64,000 nucleotides of DNA, taken from the NCBI GenBank assembly GCA_020284085.1, contig JACEVL010000152.1:429501-493500 (forward strand), in the 5' to 3' direction. This DNA comes from Aporrectodea caliginosa (taxonomy: Eukaryota; Annelida; Clitellata; Crassiclitellata; Lumbricidae). How positions within the stretch are numbered: position 1 is the first letter of the stretch; each line of letters opens with the position of its first letter. The notes beneath the pieces were generated by a model. The model made no database searches, had not been told where the DNA came from, and saw only the letters and a list, made by a program, of their open reading frames with translations. Position numbers and translations under genes: made by a program. This document shows positions 46,289-56,475 of this stretch, piece by piece.

Positions 46289-48134
46289 AATGACGAATGC
46301 CTTGGATACGTATCTTCACCAGATCGGTCTGGTAACCGATAGGGGGCCTATGCTTCTTCCGATCTCCCACAGTTCAGGTGATGCGGCCGCAAGGGATGAT
46401 AGGCCTACTGTATCCTCTGGACAGCTACAGCAGCAGCAGCAGCAGCAGCAGCAGCCGACAACGATCTCATCGACAAAAGACGTGTCTCTTCCTCCTCCAT
46501 CTGTGGCCAAATTCAGATCAGCAGCGGATGGAATTCTGATCTACACCAGTCCAGTCATAGAAGCACCCTCTGTCTCAGGACCTTCTGACCTAGGTCCAGT
46601 CTCTGTTACAGTAACGACAGCCAACTACCCATCGGTACGCGAACCAACCTACGTTCATTCGACCAACGCGCCTGCAGCCTGGTCAAAGGCAGCGGATTCC
46701 AGCAGTCGCTCTTTCCTCTTCGGAGATGCAATTGTCAATAGACATCCAAACGCCGTTACAACCGTTACAGTTAGTAACACTCCAAGCGATCTAGACACGA
46801 AATCGTCACACCAGAATAACAACGTAACTCAGGTATCACACGTTACATCAAAGTTAAGCAGCCCACCAAACGCGAGACAAACTGTAGTACAGTGTTCGTC
46901 CAACTCCTATACCCTCAGCCACAACACATCTCAGGTGACCAGTCAAACCTCTGGGATCCCAACGATATCATATCCGGTGTTGCAGTCGGTTCATGCCTAT
47001 CCAAATCCTCTAGCCACGGCGCAAGCTGATAGCGCTATCAGCAATTCATTGAACTTTAAGGACATCACTCAAGCTACTCACACAAATGACAGACCTTATC
47101 TTGTAGACGTTGATCGTCTCTCCTATGATTCGCCGGGTGTTAGTGGAAGCGACTTGTCGCGTGACAGCAACAGCCTTGTGATCTCCATAAGACAAAATCT
47201 CAGCGATATATTACATCTCAATCAAACGCCCTTCGATCAATCGCACCTCAATCAACAAAATCAACCCACGATCTTCAATCGGGCGCCCACCTTTGACGAT
47301 CACTGTTCTGGCATTCTCTCCCACGGCAGCAACCGCCATTTGCCCTCAGACGACAGCAAAAGAAAAGAGCGCCAAGACATTGTCCTCAGCCCTTCGACAC
47401 TCTCATCCGCTGGCTCGTCGACTCCACCGTTGAGCCAGTCTTCCAACGTCGCTGTCGAAAACCAACCAACGATGATCAAGAGCTCCCTGAAGAAGGAAGC
47501 ACCACCAAACGGCGTTCGCAAGGCAGTCACGTTCTGCGCTGCAGATCTTGTCCACGTCGAGGAGTACACCCTTTCCCCAGCGACACCTCCACACGATCTC
47601 TTTCTACCGTTAGACCAGCAGCTGGAAAACATTTCCGAGGACACGGAAAGCGTGTTGTTCGGCGTAGACTCCGCAGAGTTATGGCCGCCGGGAACCCATG
47701 AGAACTATCAGGGTTCGTGGTTCAACTCCTCGACCGATACTGAACCGTATATTTTTGACTTCCCGAGTCCGACCGACGAGTCCAGGGACTGTGCCCCCCT
47801 GTCCTTCGCCAACGACGTATTTGGACGGACGACGATCGTCTTGACCTCTGGGACCTTTCGACCAGGGGAGTCGGGGAAGCTGAACGGAAAGACGGTCAGC
47901 GACCTCAGCGGGTCACACGATCATCGCCGGACCCTGTCCACTGGGACCCTGAGCGGACTCAGAAGCCACCGCACTATCGTCAAGGTCAACTTTATCCAAG
48001 GCCTTCTCGACATCAATCACAATCCTGGTCAGACGGCTGAGGCCGACTCTAAGGCGGTTCAGGACAATGGGAGTGGCACTGGCATCGTCTCTACCTTAAA
48101 CTACTGTCGAGGAATATTCCATGAAAACCTAAAG
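46289..48134 (+). CDS. Anchored PP1-motif protein, large coding exon
   Basis: The frame is open for 645 codons if read into the intron, by far the longest in the window. A donor AAG|GTAACG at 48135 is followed in frame by a stop at 48183-48185, as expected for retained intron. CAG repeats at 46428-46454 encode nine Gln. Other motifs include GVRKAVTFCAADLVHVEEYT and RTIVKVNFIQGLL. The exon is GC-richer than its surroundings and free of repeats. Confidence 0.85.
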
Positions 48135-51100
48135 GTAACGTCTGCTGCTATTGGTCAGTCAATGGCCATCGACAGAGATCATTAACTCCAGTTTCCAATT
48201 TCTGTTTTAGGCTACTGTATATTCCCGCCTTCTCCGATTCTCTTCTGCTCTATGAAAATCTGTCTATATATTCTGTTTATTTAACTATCACAACAGATCC
48301 AGTTATAATATTTTCTTCTTTTTCTTCATTCATTCATTCATTCATTCATTGTGCAGCCTAATGGGTGAATTGTGGAGTATGGGAATGAGCTGCAATGAAA
48401 TATTCCTTTTATTTACCATGCAGCGATGCATTTAATACGTCAATATAATTATTTGCCGTAGGCTATAGTTTCTAATTTAACGCGCTGTGTCGCAACGTAA
48501 ATGCTTAGAGTCGCCCATCTCCCTCATCCAAGCTTGGGACTGGCATCACCCAAGTACCGCAGTTACGTAGTTTGGGCCTATATGGCCCATTTGCCGTGCA
48601 GTGGCGGCGAACAGCAGGTCGCAGCAGGTCATTTGACCTGCCTATTTTGCTTCCGACCTGCTTAAGGACCTGCTTAAAATTCTTTGGAATTTTTAATATC
48701 TTTTTTACATTTCAAACATCAACATCTGTCCCATAGGATCACTATTGCAATTATTAGATCTAAACGACATTTCTACGCTTATGTCAACAGAAGTCTGTTT
48801 TGTAAACGGTAAAATTGAAATGCTTACGTAGGCCTATAGTCTTTGCCGCCGTAACGTCAGAAATTAGTGGAAATAAATACATGTACAAATTAACTGGCGT
48901 TCAAAAATGATTGAAGGATGATGTGAGGTCGGCGTGTTACATCCATTGTATACGCACATAAAATTGAATCTGCATGGCCGTAGTTGACAGTTGTAAAGCC
49001 GTGAGATAGGCTATGTGGGCGATTTTTTTCATTACTTCCACAAATCTACAAACTAGTCAACACGGGATCTGTTCACCCAAAGTGGATTGCTCTCCAAAAA
49101 GAATTCTATCCAAATGAGCCAACGGTTGAACTCAAGCGTCTTTCGCAAACTAGATGGACAGCCCAAGTGTTAGCATGTGAAGCAACTTTTAAAAGCGGTG
49201 TACGTAGCTATGGATGTACTTATGAAGCTCCTGAGTCACGCTGAGTGTTATTGCTGATGGTGATAATCGAGAGCGAGCACTGGACGCAAAGTCTATCCTT
49301 GTCATGTTTGATGACAAATTTACCTTCTGCTTAGTAGTTTTTACTACTTTATTGCGTGAGATGAGAAAGGCATCTGATATTTTACAGAGAGTTTCCATTG
49401 ACATTTCTTCTGCATGCGATTTTGTGAAGTGCCTTAACGAGTCGTTGGAAAGAAAACGCAGCAATTCTGAGTGGAGTGTCCAATCTTTAAAGATTAGTAA
49501 TGTGACTAAAGTTTAACGTTTTTAATGCTCTATTGTTTTACATTTGAATATGCTACAACAATTGGGCTTTAAGCATTCCATAATATTTTTCTTCGTTTTA
49601 TACATATATATACATATATTATATTTTATATATAATATATCTAAGTTAAAAACTCAAACTCAAACATTAATTTCTTTGACCTGCTGAATTACTTCCATGA
49701 TCCTGAAGCGACCTGCTGAAATTGCATACCTGGCGCCGCCACTGTTGCCGTGAATACCAACCCAGCCTACAGGCTATAGGTTACGTGGCCCTTTTGGGGC
49801 GAATCACAATAAAAGAAATATTATTGCAAGGTGGCGAACGAGCGGATTGGCCCACCGCCCTCATAAGCCAAGGCTAAAAAAATTAAGTTGCAAACACCTC
49901 ATTACCTCATACCCAAGGCTGCCTCGGGCTAGCTTAAGAGATTGGCAGATTGCTTGTAAGCTTCTTCTTATTACTATTATTATTCTATTGCAAAACGGCC
50001 TATACCGGTTATTTTCTTATCCTTGAATTCAAAAGAGCATTCTTCATCAAACGTTCGTCAGACAAATATTTTCTTAACATTAAGTAGGCTTTTACCCTTT
50101 AAACCGATTGACTATAGCCACAATAGTTCTGTATGCATTTACGCAGCCGAATACTGTCTGGGAAAAATGTCACCGAATGCGTCAACCACAAATTGCGCAT
50201 ATCCACCTATGGTTAAGCTAAAAGCAAAGTCGAAGCTAAGCCTGCGCATTAGGATTGCAAATATAAATTATTCTTTTGTGGTGTAGGCCTATAGGCCTAA
50301 CGAATAGAACCTTGCATTCACTTGATTACGCATTTCATTATAGGTCCACTGTTCTTCTACGCTTTGCTATCTTCCTAAAAAAACCTGCACAAAGTGGATA
50401 GATTTTTATTATTAGGGGCCTATAATACATTGGGCCTATTATCATTCTGTCAGTTTAAATTATAAGTTTCTTACTCTTGATGCCAAACTATTAAGGAGAA
50501 CAATTAATGTTCTGGAATTAGGCCCCTATCATTATTATTGTTATTATTATAACTATCATAATTATCATTATTATTTAATAATGTTATTAGCCTACTTCAT
50601 GGAATTACAATTATAACCTACTTATTCTCATTAAGTTAAGTGTATAGCTTTGCTCTTACTATACACAAGACTAACAATTGTTATTCTTCAGACCTAAAGA
50701 TAAAGGAAAGCAAAACTCTGAAATTATTATTATTATTATAAATATAATTATATAACTATCATAATTATATAATTATCATAATTATTTGACTTATTATTTC
50801 ATTATTGCATACACCCATTCTCTTTATTATTATGCAGTAAATGTACGTAACCTTGCTCTTGCAACAGAAACATTTGTCATAGCAGAAGAGGTATAGTCGA
50901 GCTGTTTATGTCATACCGGTAGCCTACTCTTTTTTGCTGAAACACGCATTTTTTTACTGCAAATTTAAGCGAATAGGCAACTACTCGCTCAAGTAAGAGA
51001 GTATAATTACTGGCTATTGCTGAAACAGACACTCATTTCTTTTGTAATTGCCATGCTCACTCAAGTTATAGGTAGATGTGCTTAATGTAGCAGTTGCTAT

Positions 51101-51445
51101 GGCAAAAAGGTAGTAGATCTGCTCAATAAAGCCTCACTATAAAACAGTAACAATTGTTCATAGGATAGGTCTACGATCGAAGTATCTAAGGTCCGATTTC
51201 TATACGAAATTATTACAGATGGACTGTACAGCAAATTTAAAATCTATTTTCATTTTTCATCTCTATTTTAGAATCCGAGCATGAAAGAGTTTCCGAATGA
51301 ACAGATTTCAGCTCAGAAGAGAGTCGACCAGAAGATCTGCCACAAATTGTCACGTTACAAGTACAAACTGATTGCGGCCATTGTGGGCGTCTTCATCCTA
51401 CTGTCCCTCGCCATTGGCCTTGGAGTCGGACTCAACCGAAAATAA
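46290..51445 (+). CDS. Unrecognised Ser/Thr-rich, polyQ protein with PP1-docking-like motifs and C-terminal membrane anchor
   Basis: There are two coding exons: 46290-48134 (donor AAG|GTAACG) and 51272-51445 (acceptor ctctattttag|), phase 0 to 0, giving 672 aa. A probable acceptor (ccgtttcag|) lies just before the ATG at 46290, so an upstream ATG at 46248 is probably intronic and the 5' UTR is spliced. The protein has nine Gln near its N-terminus, a long Ser/Thr/Asn-rich disordered region, KAVTF at residues 411-415 and KVNF at 565-568 (both fit the RVxF docking pattern for protein phosphatase 1), an acidic stretch between them, and one hydrophobic helix at about 648-669 followed by NRK. The short tail and basic flank (KLSRYKYK) suggest a tail-anchored protein facing the cytosol. 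No homologue was recognised. The gene model is well supported; function is inference. Confidence 0.8.
48599..49744. mobile_element. hAT derivative with transposase remnants
   Basis: The ends are CAGTGGCGGCGAACAG and CTGGCGCCGCCACTG, and the 8-bp duplication ttgccgtg is perfect (48591-48598, 49745-49752). It is 1,146 bp. The interior on the plus strand contains LKRLSQTRWTAQVLACEATF, resembling the LSDTRW block of hAT transposases, and later a reading frame from about 49304 with CDFVKCLNESLERKRS. It sits in the 3.1-kb intron of the anchored-protein gene. Confidence 0.88.
49830..49970 (+). mobile_element. SINE family A, 3' fragment
   Basis: AAGGCTAAAAAAATTAAGTT and CATACCCAAGGCTGCCTCGG match the 3' half of family A. 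It lies in the intron of the anchored-protein gene. Confidence 0.65.
49975..51270. other. Second half of the anchored-protein gene intron
   Basis: AT-rich, with ATTATTATT-type runs (50530-50800) and many TAGGCCTA words; no exon recognised. Confidence 0.5.
51272..51445 (+). CDS. Anchored PP1-motif protein, terminal exon with membrane segment
   Basis: It starts after ctctattttag| and reads NPSMKEFPNEQISAQKRVDQ, then KLSRYKYK, then the hydrophobic run LIAAIVGVFILLSLAIGLGV, ending GLNRK and TAA. The stop codon lies inside an AATAAA hexamer (51441-51446). Phase and acceptor match the large upstream exon. Confidence 0.85.
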   Translation, partial: NPSMKEFPNEQISAQKRVDQKICHKLSRYKYKLIAAIVGVFILLSLAIGLGVGLNRK

Positions 51446-51623
51446 AGGCCTACATTTGACTATTGCAAGTCACAACACAAACTCTCATCACGGAGTGGAC
51501 AATCATGTTTCATGGCCTGCGCAGTAACGACCACGATTTCCTTTGGAGCTGGACCAGGAGTCCAGGACTTCCGAGTTCCCTCTGAGCGTACACTTGACAT
51601 TTTGCGAGCATGTAAGAAACTTA

Positions 51624-52036
51624 GGTACTTGTCGGTTTAACGACCACCAAAATTCTTCATACATTACCTACTAGACCGTCTAGACGAGACCCCTGTAGGC
51701 CTACACTCCCTACAGGAATGTGTTCACGACAGTTAATATCTGTCTTCTAATGACGACACTAACCCTAACCCTGACCCTAACCGACCCTCACGACTTCAAG
51801 TTTTATAGTCCATATGGGTTACGTTGAGGTTAAGCCTCGTTGTTACGCGCCGTGAGGGTCGCTTAGGGTCAGGTTAGGGCTAGTGTCGTCCATGTTTTCT
51901 AATGACGAAACGTTCAGGTTTATGACGTAATAGATAAGTTCTGACGTAACATAGAATTAAAATAACGTAGAATATGAAGAATTTTAAATGAGGTAATATA
52001 TGAAGAATTTTGGTGGTCGTTAAACCGAAAAGTACC
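51624..52036. mobile_element. Inverted-repeat element with TTAGGG-like internal palindrome
   Basis: The ends GGTACTTGTCGGTTTAACGA and TCGTTAAACCGAAAAGTACC belong to inverted repeats of about 38 bp. gaaactta is duplicated perfectly (51616-51623, 52037-52044). The interior is itself palindromic: CTAACCCTAACCCTGACCCT near 51765 is mirrored by CTTAGGGTCAGGTTAGGGCT near 51868. The GG start with an 8-bp duplication would suit several superfamilies, so it is left unassigned. It lies 178 bp after the stop of the anchored-protein gene. Confidence 0.8.
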
Positions 52037-52148
52037 GAAACTTATGCAAGAGAAAAGTACAAACTTAATTAGTATATGTACAAATAATATATGTACGTGT
52101 ACCTGATTGTGTTTGTACGGAGCGCATTATGTACTTATTGTTAGGTAG

Positions 52149-52215
52149 CCCGGTACTTGTCGGTTTAACGACCCCCAAAATTCTTCATATATTACTTCAT
52201 TTTAAATTCCTACTA
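52149..52215. mobile_element. Solitary end of the GGTACTTGTCGG element
   Basis: GGTACTTGTCGGTTTAACGA followed by CCCCCAAAATTCTTCATA repeats the left end of the neighbouring complete element. No opposite end was found nearby. Confidence 0.65.
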
Positions 52216-52654
52216 TGTAGGCCTACCTATTGGGTTAATTACGGAGCGCATTTTTGAATACTTCTTAAGAAGGTGCTGACATATGGCTATGTGACATATC
52301 TTATCTAACAAGGTGAAACTTAAGTAGGTTGTATATACAACTGTACATGCATGTGAATATACGTTTTCTATACCGACCCTATGGCCTCGACCGTCATCAT
52401 ATCATTTTCAATGAATTGATCGGGCGAGATCCTTCACCATCGCTGCCTGTTTGAATGGGTGCCACGCCTTTGAAGGTCACCGTGCATGGACGGTTATTGT
52501 ATTTGTTTGTACACAAGTAGCAAGCGCGTTTTAAGGACCTCACAAAGATGCTACACAAACATCTATATTATAACGGATCTAAACAAGTACGTTTGTAAAT
52601 ATGTGCGTATGTAGCAAGCGCGTTTTAAGGCAGCTTCAAAATGTGTGTTGAACA

Positions 52655-52928
52655 GAGTCAAGTATACAACAAGTAAAAGTAAGTCAAGTATACAACAAGT
52701 AAAAGTAAGTCAAGTATACAACAAGTAAAAGTAAGTCAAGTATACAACAAGTAAAAGTAAGTCAAGTATACAACAAGTAAAAGTAAGTCAAGTATACAAC
52801 AAGTAAAAGTCAAGTATACAACAAGTAAAAGTAAGTCAAGTATACAACAAGTAAAAGTCAAGTATACAACAAGTAAAAGTAAGTCAAGTATACAACAAGT
52901 AAAAGTCAAGTATACAACAAGTAAAAGA
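52655..52928 (+). repeat. 26/20-bp minisatellite
   Basis: Units CAAGTATACAACAAGTAAAA plus GTAAGT (26 bp) are mixed with shorter units lacking one GTAAGT. Copies are nearly identical. Confidence 0.95.
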
Positions 52929-53475
52929 GTAATACCTGTGCAGCAGAAGACTGTTTCAAGAAGGTAGGCTACAACGAAAAGGCTGAAAATGATCCGTTTC
53001 TGGCACTTTCTGCGTTTCCTTTGGAAAAGTATAGGGTCTACATTTTCATTGGTGGACTGTACCGGAATGGTTGTGATCTACGAGAAAGCACAATGCATAT
53101 GTTCTGGTAATATCCCGAACGGAAGCTCAAGACCAGCAGGTCCCCCCCATAGGCTGCAGAGTGCTGTAATCATCACTGCGCATAATAACTGTGAATGCAT
53201 ATACCAGTACCCTACTCACAATTTAGTCATTAGTAGGCCTACGTGAACTGTGCAAGCTTTTAAACAGGAAATTAAAATTGGGGTTGCTGTTAAATGGCAC
53301 CTGCAAAAATGACCTACTTTGGATCTCTTGCTCCCCATTCCCGAATTTTTTTATTACGCTCCCAACCCTCTTTGCGGTAACCCACACTCTAACAGAGTTC
53401 TCTATATACATTTATTAGGCTACTCTGTTGTTCTCACAAGGGTAACTGTGCTATTGAGCATTTTGATATTGCCAT

Positions 53476-54466
53476 TAGGGAATGTAATCCCGGGATCCCG
53501 GATCCCGGGATCCCGGGATCCCGGAACATTTTCAAATCCCGTAATCCCGGGATTGACGAACTTGGAATCCCGGGATTACGGGATTACAAAAATCGCGTTT
53601 TTTGGGTTAAAATTACATGATTTACAGTCTAATTCTTCCTTGGGCGATAGACGCTAATACGACAGATAATTAGCAGAGGACCTAGTAAGACTACGGAGTG
53701 CAGACGTACCCTTAATTGCTGCCTTAATATCAGGGAGCTGCAGCGGTGTACCCTGCTGCCCTACTGCTGCTAGGCTGGCCTGCTACTGTCTGGGTTCCTC
53801 GCGTTGCGGTCGGTCGCACTGACCGTGGCCATCTGGTATTCTCGACCTGATTTCGGGCCGTGGTATCACTATCAACTATTAAGTATCAACACATCCCTGC
53901 TGCTGCCAAGTGTCACTACCTAATGAGTCATAGCTTGAGCTCAATTCGCGGTCGAAGTAGACAAGGCGTATTGCATTAGGCCTATACTGTTATTTGACCT
54001 ACTATACTACGTCTAAGACGATGACAGTCATATAGAATAGCGTTTAAAAACTAATTTAGTTAAATATATTTCATAGATTTCATAAATAATAAACGTCAGT
54101 TGAGGCGGAACGTGCATTTTCGGCGGTACCACGGTAGGTGTTCTATGCTATAAGATAAGCTCAAGGCTAGGACATTCTACTGTTGACACTTTTACGTTTC
54201 TTGCGATCATTGTATCGTAAATAATTTTGAATAATACATGGACATTGAACTTTTAACTTTTCAGTTTAAGTAACAAGTTAACAATACAAAGCCACAACGT
54301 TCTAAAAATCATTATCTTTAGTACACAACTGCGTTATAGCATTACATATAGGGACCTAGTCAAGACGAATTTTCCTTGCAAACGTCAATCCCGGGATCCC
54401 GGGATTGATTCATTTCTAATCCCGTAATCCCGGGATTGGCAAAATGCTCCGGGATTACATTCCCTA
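53476..54466. mobile_element. hAT-like element with ATCCCGGGAT subterminal repeats
   Basis: The ends TAGGGAATGTAATCCCGG and CCGGGATTACATTCCCTA are inverted repeats. attgccat is duplicated perfectly (53468-53475, 54467-54474). Many copies of the palindrome ATCCCGGGAT sit in both ends; the 991-bp interior has no recognisable coding sequence. Confidence 0.88.
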
Positions 54467-55264
54467 ATTGCCATGTCCAGCAAAGGGACTCTACTTAGAC
54501 ACAGTAGAGACTGTCTGACCGAAGTTGGGTGTTTAAGGTCAGTACAAAATCTAGATGCAGCCATCCGCATTCACCCCACCCCATGTCCGCATTTGGGTGA
54601 CCTCTCCCTTCCCTCTGCGGACGTCCATCGTGTATGAAAACCGTAGAAGCTTTTAATTCAGACCTTAGTTTACAATTTGAATATATATATATTGACTGTT
54701 TCAATGCAAGTGTATTTTTCCACACTGAGTAGGCATCCTTGAAGGGGCACTAATGCCGCGCTATATAAATTTTCTGAAATAAAATAAAATTCTTAATTTA
54801 AAATCATTATTAAGATTTATTTATCACAGTTCTGACACGTCAACATTTTGATACATTTATTCAAATTTTTGTCAATCTAAAATTACAAACATCAAGACAA
54901 GACAGTATACAAAACTGCCAGAAGAAATAAGTAACTCCGTAGAATGGTAATATATAGAGGAATTACTCAACAAAGCTGCCAAGCCATGCAATAAATTTCT
55001 GCAAAGCTCATGGATTATATATATTCACTTTTCAAAGTGTTTCTGGTCCATTTAACATAGCTCCTCTCAGAAGCACTGCAACACACCAATGATACCTTTG
55101 TGGAATGGATCAAATAAATTCAAAGCCTATAGTTACCGAGGTGCAATTCCATCGATTCACCTAGTCGGGTCCCATTAAAACTACATTTTTACCCATAAAT
55201 ATCACTCCTGCCCAAGGTCTTCCCACTCTGTTGTTTTTTAACTCTACTGTCCCTTTCTGACTAT

Positions 55265-55925
55265 GTAAATAATAATAACAACAATAATCGTTTATTAATG
55301 CAAACTGACAAGTATGCAGTAAGATAACATGATGCAGTAGTAACAGATGATAACAAGTTTAACAGGAGTCGAATTTAACTGTGTGGCAGCCTGCAAGGAG
55401 CCCATCTGTCCTGCTGCTCATTTTACAGTCGCCCCTAATAGCCCTAGGGAGATGAAGGCCGAGTCAATCTTATGGGGCTAGCGAGTATCAAACCCACATC
55501 CTTCTGATCTTCATGCCAACTTGAATATGGCTTTGTTTTGTGTACAATCGGTTCATGCCTTGTGCATTGCACACAGGTGCTGTAAAAGTTGCTAATTAGT
55601 AATAATAGTACAAACATTACAGTAATAATAACTCCTGCCAATTGCTTTGCAAACAAATTGCAAACATGATACTGTCAAGTTCTTTGAATGGGAATCTGTT
55701 GGTTGGTGACTATTCCAGTTTTATGTGCAAGGTCGACTCAGCCTTTCATTTGCCAGAAGGCGTTGATAAAATGAGCATTAGGACATGATGTGTGCCTTGC
55801 ATGGCTATTAAACAGTTAAATTCAACTCCTGTAATAACTTGTGATCATCTGTTCATACTATGGATTGTAATTATACTGCAGTGGGTCAGTTTGTAATAAT
55901 AAATTACTATTATTATTATTGTTTT
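55265..55925. mobile_element. Inverted pair of SINE-like family D
   Basis: The plus-oriented copy at 55265-55500 and minus-oriented copy at 55700-55925 share CAAACTGACA, GATGATAACAAGTT and GTCGAATTTAACTGTGTGGC in opposite directions, with about 200 bp between. They lie just downstream of the MTHFS stop codon. Confidence 0.7.
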
Positions 55926-56029
55926 GCCTACTTGTGAAATTTCTGTTCTTAATGACAGTTAACATCATCTAGGTGATTGCAGAGTGCTTCTGATTAGTGG
56001 TGCTATATAAATTTTAGATTACAGTTAAA

Positions 56030-56262
56030 CTACAGTTGGTTACTCTCATCAAAAAGGACAAAGTCTAATTGGACATCGTGATCCGAAGTAGGCAAACTAT
56101 CGCAGATCTGTTCTCGAAAGGCTAATCCGACAGTTACTGGCAAGCGGCCAAACTTCATTCGGTAACTCGTGAAGAATGAGTCATAGTAACCTTTGCCTCT
56201 CCCGAGCCGATGGCCCTGACGCGTGAACCCCAACCCAGGCACAACGACAAGATCCAGGCCCT
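56030..56262 (-). CDS. MTHFS: MTHFS exon 3 (catalytic signature)
   Basis: The acceptor is tatttcag|. It encodes EGLDLVVVPGLGFTRQGHRL and GRGKGYYDSFF, the most conserved block of the family (phosphate/folate binding), and ends in TAG. Confidence 0.95.
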
Positions 56263-56438
56263 CTGAAATAAAAATATGTTCCACAGTAACCAAAGAGTAA
56301 AGATAAAAACAAAATAAAATATTGCAGAAATGGGCAAGAGTATTTAAATTGCCAATCGATTAGAATTAAAATTAGCTACTGAAATTTCAGAAGTGCACAC
56401 TGAAGACAAGAACCGGAAATAATACATTAATGAACACT

Positions 56439-56475
<37 letters not shown>

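Noticed and set aside
46248..46289. ATG at 46248 as the start of the anchored-protein gene
   Set aside because: A good acceptor (ccgtttcag) lies between it and the next in-frame ATG at 46290, so the earlier ATG is probably intronic. It remains possible.
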